DNA of 64,000 nt from Alphaproteobacteria bacterium. Lineage in GTDB: Bacteria > Pseudomonadota > Alphaproteobacteria > Rhodobacterales > Rhodobacteraceae. The notes under the pieces were generated by a model that did no database searches, was not told where the DNA came from, and saw only the letters and a program-made list of their open reading frames with translations. Below, one piece after another: positions 59,027 through 64,000 of the stretch (its first letter is position 1; every line of letters starts with the position of its first letter). The DNA lies in contig JARFTV010000011.1 of NCBI GenBank assembly GCA_029289325.1, positions 1 through 64,000 on the forward strand, in the 5' to 3' direction. The position numbers and the translations under genes were made by a program.

Positions 59027-59316
59027 TGGGCGACATCGGTCTGGTCAATCTGGCCATCCTGGTCCTACTTTGCGGCGCAATCGGCTATGGTTATCTCCTG
59101 TCGCTGCGGCTGGAACGCCTGCGCTCTGCGCTTGTCGCCTTCGGTCCGGCGCTGGAGGCTTTCTGTCACGCCGTCGATCGCACCGAGAAATCGGTGCGTG
59201 ATCTGCGCAGCGAAAGCGGCCAGCTCGCATCGTCGCGACCGCAGCCGCTTCCCAATGCCGATGAACGCGCGGTCCTGATGGCGACGCTCACCGATTTCAT
59301 CCGCAGGAGACGCTGA
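59026..59316 (+). CDS. Small membrane protein in fliM operon (DUF6468-like)
   Basis: 96 residues. N-terminal span (GLVNLAILVLLCGAIGYGYLLSLRLERLRSAL) followed by a short helical cytoplasmic part with FCHAVDRTEKSVRDLRSESGQ. Small proteins of this shape between fliM and motE are typical of alphaproteobacterial flagellar clusters (DUF6468). Function unknown. One-base overlaps on both sides. Confidence 0.75.
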   Translation: MGDIGLVNLAILVLLCGAIGYGYLLSLRLERLRSALVAFGPALEAFCHAVDRTEKSVRDLRSESGQLASSRPQPLPNADERAVLMATLTDFIRRRR

Positions 59317-59930
59317 TGGCTCGTGCAGTGCGCCTGGGGCTTGTCGCCTTCGCGGGGCTGGTCGCTGCAAAGCTCCTGTCCGACGTCCCCGGCGTGGAGC
59401 GGCTGTCCGAGATCGCCGGCTTCGCAATTGCGGCAGAAACCGACGATCCTGCACCTCCCGCCTCCATCATGCCGCCCCCTGCCCCGGACCCCGAGGCCAT
59501 GGTGCTGCCGGAACTGCTTGCCGCAATCGCAATCGAACGTGATGCGCTCGCCGCCCGGGCCGCTGCGCTGGATGAACGAGAGGCGGAACTCGACCTTGCC
59601 CGCGCCACCCTACTGAAACAGAACGAAGAACTTTCCCGGCTTCGCGAGGATGTCACGGCGCTTCTTGAACGGGCAAAGGGCACAGAAGAGGCAGAGGTCG
59701 GACGTCTGGTCAAGATCTACGAGGCGATGAAGCCCGCCGAAGCCGCGAGCATCCTTCAGGACGCCGACCTTGAACTTGTCGTCCTGGTGATCGCCGCCAT
59801 GGCCGAGCGCAATGCCGGGCCGATCCTGGCCGCGATGAGTCCGGATCGGGCCAGTGCGGTCTCACGCATTCTTCTGGAACGGTCGCGCCTCCCCGGCGAT
59901 CAGCATCCGGTGCTCGTCCAACTCAACTGA
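59316..59930 (+). CDS. motE: MotE-like motility chaperone (MgtE N-domain type)
   Basis: 204 residues. Signal or anchor at the N-terminus (VRLGLVAFAGLVAAKLL), a coiled coil (ALAARAAALDEREAELDLARATLLKQNEELSRLREDVTALLERAKG) and a C-terminal domain KIYEAMKPAEAASILQDADLELVVLVIAAMAERNAGPILAAMSPDRASAVSRIL, the MgtE-N-like fold of MotE. In Sinorhizobium MotE is a periplasmic chaperone for MotC. Overlaps convergent flhB by 8 bases. Confidence 0.82.
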   Translation: MARAVRLGLVAFAGLVAAKLLSDVPGVERLSEIAGFAIAAETDDPAPPASIMPPPAPDPEAMVLPELLAAIAIERDALAARAAALDEREAELDLARATLLKQNEELSRLREDVTALLERAKGTEEAEVGRLVKIYEAMKPAEAASILQDADLELVVLVIAAMAERNAGPILAAMSPDRASAVSRILLERSRLPGDQHPVLVQLN

Positions 59931-61068
59931 CCGGGGGGTCATCGTCCCCCGGCCGGCGCAGACGCGCCCCCTCCGGCGGCCCGCGGCGGATGCGGCGGCG
60001 AAGATCCATGACATAGCTCACCAGCCGCGCGACCGCCTGCCAATGCGCCTCGGGGATCTCGCGGTCGACCTCGACCGTGGCGTACAGCGCCCGCGCCAGC
60101 ACCGGGCTTTCGATGACCGGAACCTCCGTTTCATGCGCGACCTGCCTTATGCGCGCGGCGATGCGGTCAGCTCCCTTCGCCACACAGACCGGGGCCATGT
60201 CGACGCCCCGTTGATAGCGCAGCGCCACCGCGAAATGGGTTGGGTTGGTGACGACCAGGGTCGCGGTCGGCACTGCCTGACGGATGCGCTGTCGCGACCG
60301 CTGCCGCCGAATCTGCGCCCGCTTCGCCGCGATATGGGGATCGCCTTCGGCCTCCTTGTACTCGTCCCGGACCTCCTGCACCGTCATCCGCTGCTTGCGC
60401 ATATGGTTGATCCGTTTCCAGACAAGATCAAGAATGGCCACGGGCACCATCAGCAGCACCACAAGCCCCAGCATCCGCGCCGCCCCGTCCTGGAAGACGC
60501 CGGGAAGCCACTCCGGTTCGACAACTGTCCCGGGCAGCAGCTGGCCCAGCATCGCCCAGACGATGTACAGCCCCGCCCAGCCGATCACACCCAGCTTGAG
60601 AAGGTTCTTCGCGAAATCGATAAGGTGGTCGGCCGAAACGATCCGCTTAACCCCACGCGCCAGCGACAACCGGTCCGGCTTCGGCCGGATCCGCTCGACC
60701 GACACGACGAACGGGCCTTGCAACAGCCCCGCCAGCACCGAGCCGAGGAACAGAATACCCAGGCCACCCGCCGCCAGCAGAGTAACCGGGACCAACGCCG
60801 CCAGGACGACGGGGGTCAGGTCCAGCAGCCCCGTGCCCTCCACGGCAATCTCCACTTGGCCTGCGCCTGCGAAAAGGCTTGCAAGGCTATCCAGTGACCC
60901 GCGCAGGTTCACCTCTGCCGCAAGAAAGCCCAGAAGCAGCAAGGCGCCGAACCCCGTCAGATGGCCGACGTCGCGGCTGACCGGTACATCTCCCTTGTCG
61001 CGGGCCTTTTGCAGCTTCTGCTCGGAGGCCTGTTCCGACTTTGCGTCCTGATCCTGGTCAGCGGACAT
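59923..61068 (-). CDS. flhB: Flagellar export switch protein FlhB
   Basis: 381 residues. Start DQDAKSEQASEQKLQKARDKGDVPVSRDVGHLTG is typical, with four membrane spans and then the cytoplasmic domain with the self-cleaving NPTH (about residues 274-277) in VVTNPTHFAVALRYQRG. C-terminal ARLVSYVMDLRRRIRRG. Switches export from hook to filament proteins with FliK. Three bases after fliR. Confidence 0.96.
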   Translation of the reverse strand: MSADQDQDAKSEQASEQKLQKARDKGDVPVSRDVGHLTGFGALLLLGFLAAEVNLRGSLDSLASLFAGAGQVEIAVEGTGLLDLTPVVLAALVPVTLLAAGGLGILFLGSVLAGLLQGPFVVSVERIRPKPDRLSLARGVKRIVSADHLIDFAKNLLKLGVIGWAGLYIVWAMLGQLLPGTVVEPEWLPGVFQDGAARMLGLVVLLMVPVAILDLVWKRINHMRKQRMTVQEVRDEYKEAEGDPHIAAKRAQIRRQRSRQRIRQAVPTATLVVTNPTHFAVALRYQRGVDMAPVCVAKGADRIAARIRQVAHETEVPVIESPVLARALYATVEVDREIPEAHWQAVARLVSYVMDLRRRIRRGPPEGARLRRPGDDDPPVS

Positions 61069-61071
61069 GGA

Positions 61072-61833
61072 TCACCGCGTCAGACCGGACAGCCAGTCCG
61101 CCATGTGCTGCACCATCACGTCCAGGACCGCCGGGACAGCCAGGGTCAGAAGAACAAGCCCGGCCAGGATCATGCCCGGCGCCGCGACGAAGAAAACCTG
61201 CATGGTCGGCAGCACCCGGTTCGCTAACCCCAGACCCAGGTTCAAGAGGATCGACACGATCAGGAACGGCGCGGCGAGGCTCGCCGAGATGTGGAATGCG
61301 CTCGCCCCCAGCCGCGCCATCTGCTCGGCCATGTCCGCCGCAGGCAGGCCGCCGGGTGGCAGCACTGCATAGGACCGAACCAGCGCATGAACCATCAGGT
61401 GATGCAGGTCCGAGACGAAGATCAGTGCCACAGCCGAAACCGTCAGCAGCGCCCCCAACGCGGTCGCCCCCTCGGTATTCGCGACGCCGGGTGCAAAGGC
61501 GTTGGAGATTCCAGCGACCATGCCGATCTGCGCCCCCAGCAAGTGCATGGCCGACAGCAGCACCCGCGCCCCTGTCCCGATGAAGACCCCGATCAGCACC
61601 TCGCCCCCCATCAGAAGCGCAAGCCCGGTCACCTGGGCCGGCGGTTCGGGCAGCGGCAGGGCCGGCATCAGGGCAAGGGTCAGGACCAGTCCGAAGGCGA
61701 TGCGGACCCGCGCCGGAATCTGCGTATCGCCAAACCCCGGCAAAAGCAGCACTGCCGTTCCCACCCGCGCGAATGCCAGCGCCGCCAGCAGCAGCCAGCC
61801 CGAGATCGCATCCGGGATCGCAAGCCCCTCCAC
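61072..61833 (-). CDS. fliR: Flagellar export apparatus protein FliR
   Basis: 253 residues with about six membrane spans (ALAFARVGTAVLLLPGFGDTQIPARVRIAFGLVLTLAL; GGEVLIGVFIGTGARVLLSAMHLLGAQIGMVAGI). The first codon is GTG (61833), placed directly after the flhA stop. Forms the export gate with FliP and FliQ. Confidence 0.95.
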   Translation of the reverse strand: MEGLAIPDAISGWLLLAALAFARVGTAVLLLPGFGDTQIPARVRIAFGLVLTLALMPALPLPEPPAQVTGLALLMGGEVLIGVFIGTGARVLLSAMHLLGAQIGMVAGISNAFAPGVANTEGATALGALLTVSAVALIFVSDLHHLMVHALVRSYAVLPPGGLPAADMAEQMARLGASAFHISASLAAPFLIVSILLNLGLGLANRVLPTMQVFFVAAPGMILAGLVLLTLAVPAVLDVMVQHMADWLSGLTR

Positions 61834-63936
61834 TCAGGCCCCGATCGCGCCGATGGTCTTCAGGCGCGCCTTCCGGTGGATCTCGGCATGAGAGATGATC
61901 TGCGTCTGTCCGCTGACCCGCTCCAGCATCGACCGCACGATGGGCCGCAGGTCGGCATTGACCAAGAGCGCCGGCCATTCATCGCGGGCAGCGTATTTCT
62001 GGATCTCTACCCGCGCCGCAAGGATGAATTCCTGAACCTTGGCCGGCGCCATGGTGCAGACCGCTTCCTCGCCCTGCGCGCGGACGCTTGCTGCAAACTC
62101 GGCATCCCACTTCGGGCCAAGAACCATCACCGGGACGAAGCCATCGGCATCCTCCAGCCCGTGACAGATCTGCGCCGCCAGCCTGCGCCGGACGTGTTCG
62201 CCGATGGTGACCGGGTTCTTGCTGACCGCCGCCGCCTCGACGATCGCCTCGACGATCATCGGCAAGTTTCGGATCGACAGCCGCTCGGCCAAGAGGTTCT
62301 GCAGCACCTGCTGCAACAGAAGCGCCGGCGCGTTCGAGGGGATGTCGCCAAGCAGCTTCTGGTAATCTCGATCCAGCCGCTTGATCAGCTCCTGCGTCGC
62401 GCCAAAGGTCAGAAGGTCTGGCAGATGCTCCTTGATCACCTCGGTCATATGGGTGATCGCAACGCTTTCCGGGTCCACGACGGTGAAGCCCGCCGCCTCC
62501 GCCTCAGCCGCGCGCGAGGGATCGATCCACAGCGCATTCAGCCCGAAGGTCGGCTCGCGCACCTGTTCGCCCGGAATGCCCGAGGCCTCGCCCGAAGGGT
62601 CGATCAGCAGGCGCCCACCGGGACGCAACTCACCCGTGGCAACATCCAGACCGTGAATGCTGATGCGGTAGGCATTGGGCTTCAGACCGGAATCATCGCG
62701 GATTCGGACGGGCGGAAGGACAAAGCCGTAGTCCGACATGAAAAGATTGCGCAGGCTGCGCACCTTGCCGGGTAGTGCCGCATCCATATCGTTGACCAGC
62801 ACCATCAGTCCCGTGCCCAGATCCAGCCGGATCGCGTCGATCCGCATCGGGTCGATCTGTTCCTCGGCCGTCTCCGTCGGGCCGCGCCGCGCCGCTTCCT
62901 CGGCTGCCTCGCGCCGTCGGTCCCCCGCCCGCCCCACGGTCATCCCGATCAGCACCAGGCCTCCGGCCATCGTCAGGAACATGAGGTGCGGGAAACCCGG
63001 CAACAGACCCAGCCCCGCCACGAGGGCGGCCGAGACGTAAAGCGCCTTGGGGCTCGCTCCCAGCTGGAGGGAAACCGTTTCGCTGGCCGTCCCCTCGGCC
63101 GAGCCCTTGGTGACGATCATCCCTGCCGCGATCGAGACGACCAGCGCCGGGATCTGCGTCACCAGCCCGTCGCCGATGGTCAGGACCGTGAAGTTGTGCA
63201 GCGCCTCGCCCACCGGCATCCCGTGTCGGATCACGCCGATCAGCACACCGCCGACGATGTTGACCAGCGTAATGATGATCCCCGCCATCGCATCGCCACG
63301 GACGAACTTCGCCGCACCGTCCATCGCGCCGAAGAAGTTGCTCTCGCCCTCGACCTCCTTCCGGCGGCGGCCGGCCTCCTCCTCGTCGATGGCTCCTGCG
63401 CCCAGATCTGCGTCGATCGCCATCTGCTTGCCCGGCATCGCATCCAGCGAGAAGCGGGCCGAAACCTCGGCGATCCGGGTCGAACCCTTGGTGATCACCA
63501 TGAAGTTGATCACGATCAGGATGCAGAAGATCACCGCCCCGATGACGAAATCCCCGCCCACCACGAAATGGGCGATCCCCTCGATCACGTGACCGGCGGC
63601 ATCGGTTCCGTTCTGACCTTCGGCCAGGATCAGCCTGGACGAGGCCACGTTCAGCGCCAGCCGCAGCATCGTCACCACCAGCAGAAGCGTCGGGAAACTG
63701 CTGAACTCCAGCGGCTTGTTGACCCAGAGCGCCACCATCAGCACTAGGATCGACACCGTGATCGACAGGGCCAGCCCGATATCCAGCAGAAGCGGCGGCA
63801 GCGGTACGAACAGCACCGCAAGGATGATGGCCATGCCTGCCGCGAAGGTCACGTCGCGGTTGGCAGTCAGGCGCACCACCACGTCCAGTAGGCCGTCCAG
63901 CAGCCCAGCGGACATCTGTCGTCCCCGGCGCGCCAT
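61834..63936 (-). CDS. flhA: Flagellar export gate protein FlhA
   Basis: 700 residues. About eight N-terminal membrane spans including the FHIPEP signature region (PLEFSSFPTLLLVVTMLRLALNVASSRLILAEG) and the conserved loop MPGKQMAIDADLGAGAIDEEEAGRRRKEVEGESNFFGAMDGAAKFVRGDAMAGIIITL. A ~350-residue cytoplasmic domain forms the nonameric ring. ATG 63936 overlaps the preceding stop (TGATG); ATG 63915 is the alternative. Confidence 0.96.
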   Translation of the reverse strand: MARRGRQMSAGLLDGLLDVVVRLTANRDVTFAAGMAIILAVLFVPLPPLLLDIGLALSITVSILVLMVALWVNKPLEFSSFPTLLLVVTMLRLALNVASSRLILAEGQNGTDAAGHVIEGIAHFVVGGDFVIGAVIFCILIVINFMVITKGSTRIAEVSARFSLDAMPGKQMAIDADLGAGAIDEEEAGRRRKEVEGESNFFGAMDGAAKFVRGDAMAGIIITLVNIVGGVLIGVIRHGMPVGEALHNFTVLTIGDGLVTQIPALVVSIAAGMIVTKGSAEGTASETVSLQLGASPKALYVSAALVAGLGLLPGFPHLMFLTMAGGLVLIGMTVGRAGDRRREAAEEAARRGPTETAEEQIDPMRIDAIRLDLGTGLMVLVNDMDAALPGKVRSLRNLFMSDYGFVLPPVRIRDDSGLKPNAYRISIHGLDVATGELRPGGRLLIDPSGEASGIPGEQVREPTFGLNALWIDPSRAAEAEAAGFTVVDPESVAITHMTEVIKEHLPDLLTFGATQELIKRLDRDYQKLLGDIPSNAPALLLQQVLQNLLAERLSIRNLPMIVEAIVEAAAVSKNPVTIGEHVRRRLAAQICHGLEDADGFVPVMVLGPKWDAEFAASVRAQGEEAVCTMAPAKVQEFILAARVEIQKYAARDEWPALLVNADLRPIVRSMLERVSGQTQIISHAEIHRKARLKTIGAIGA

Positions 63937-64000
63937 CAGGGCAGCATGTCGTCGTCAATTGCAGCGTCAGGCGCCGGTCGCGGAAGGACAATCAGGCTCC
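63936..64000 (-). CDS. 3' end of an upstream gene (partial)
   Basis: An open frame running off the window ends ...SLIVLPRPAPDAAIDDDMLP with its TGA overlapping the flhA ATG by one base, the coupling style used throughout this cluster. The tail does not look like FliQ. Only 20 codons are visible, so no identity is offered. Confidence 0.5.
   Translation of the reverse strand, partial: SLIVLPRPAPDAAIDDDMLP

Overview
This GC-rich window is alphaproteobacterial and most likely from a Rhodobacteraceae-type organism. The signs are the flagellin-flaF-flbT trio, a DUF1217 flagellar gene, a MotE-like gene beside fliM, a che operon of the alphaproteobacterial kind, and genes packed head to tail with ATGA or TGATG overlaps. 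No rRNA, tRNA, CRISPR array, insertion sequence or prophage is visible.

Region 1 (1-12.9 kb) is accessory in character. A Crp-family regulator (minus) faces a small DUF1127-like gene across a perfect 18-bp palindrome. Next comes a plus-strand block of five overlapping or touching genes: a BBE-type flavin oxidase, two proteins that together look like the two halves of a LodA/GoxA (cysteine tryptophylquinone) oxidase, a radical SAM/SPASM enzyme and a FAD monooxygenase-like protein. The second half-protein also carries a ferritin-like domain. I read this block as a quinone-cofactor oxidase with its own maturation enzymes, a split variant I do not recognise as described. A convergent SAM-domain/class III cyclase/ATPase gene follows.

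Region 2 (13.0-23.5 kb, minus strand) is a complete nitrate and nitrite assimilation locus: nasT, nasS, then nrtA-nrtB-nrtD-nirB-nirD-nasA. The nrtA leader holds three hexaloop hairpins of the ANTAR target type and a terminator whose 5' arm overlaps the third hairpin. NasS/NasT antitermination therefore probably controls the operon.

Region 3 (23.6-32.5 kb, minus strand) is a translationally coupled chemotaxis operon: STAS protein, cheY, cheA, cheW, cheR, a second cheY, a small unknown gene, an MCP, cheB and cheD.

Region 4 (32.8-64 kb) is a flagellar cluster of alternating divergent and convergent operons: PAS protein / motB; sigma factor-fliK-flgD; flgF-flgG-flgA-flgH-fliL-like; TPR-like protein-flgE-flgK-flgL; an OmpR/FtcR-like regulator; flgI-flgJ-like-flgN-like-flagellin-flaF-flbT-DUF1217; fliF-fliH-fliN-fliP-fliG; fliL-fliM-DUF6468-like-motE; flhA-fliR-flhB. 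flgB, flgC, fliE, fliQ, fliI and motA are not seen and may lie beyond the right edge or elsewhere.

The most striking unexplained signal is a short motif, TTGCGAAAA or a variant differing in the first T, in every divergent flagellar/chemotaxis promoter region. Each of the five divergent gaps has one copy close to each of the two facing genes. This suggests one undescribed regulator, perhaps the FtcR-like protein or the cluster's own sigma factor, controls the whole flagellar and chemotaxis regulon.
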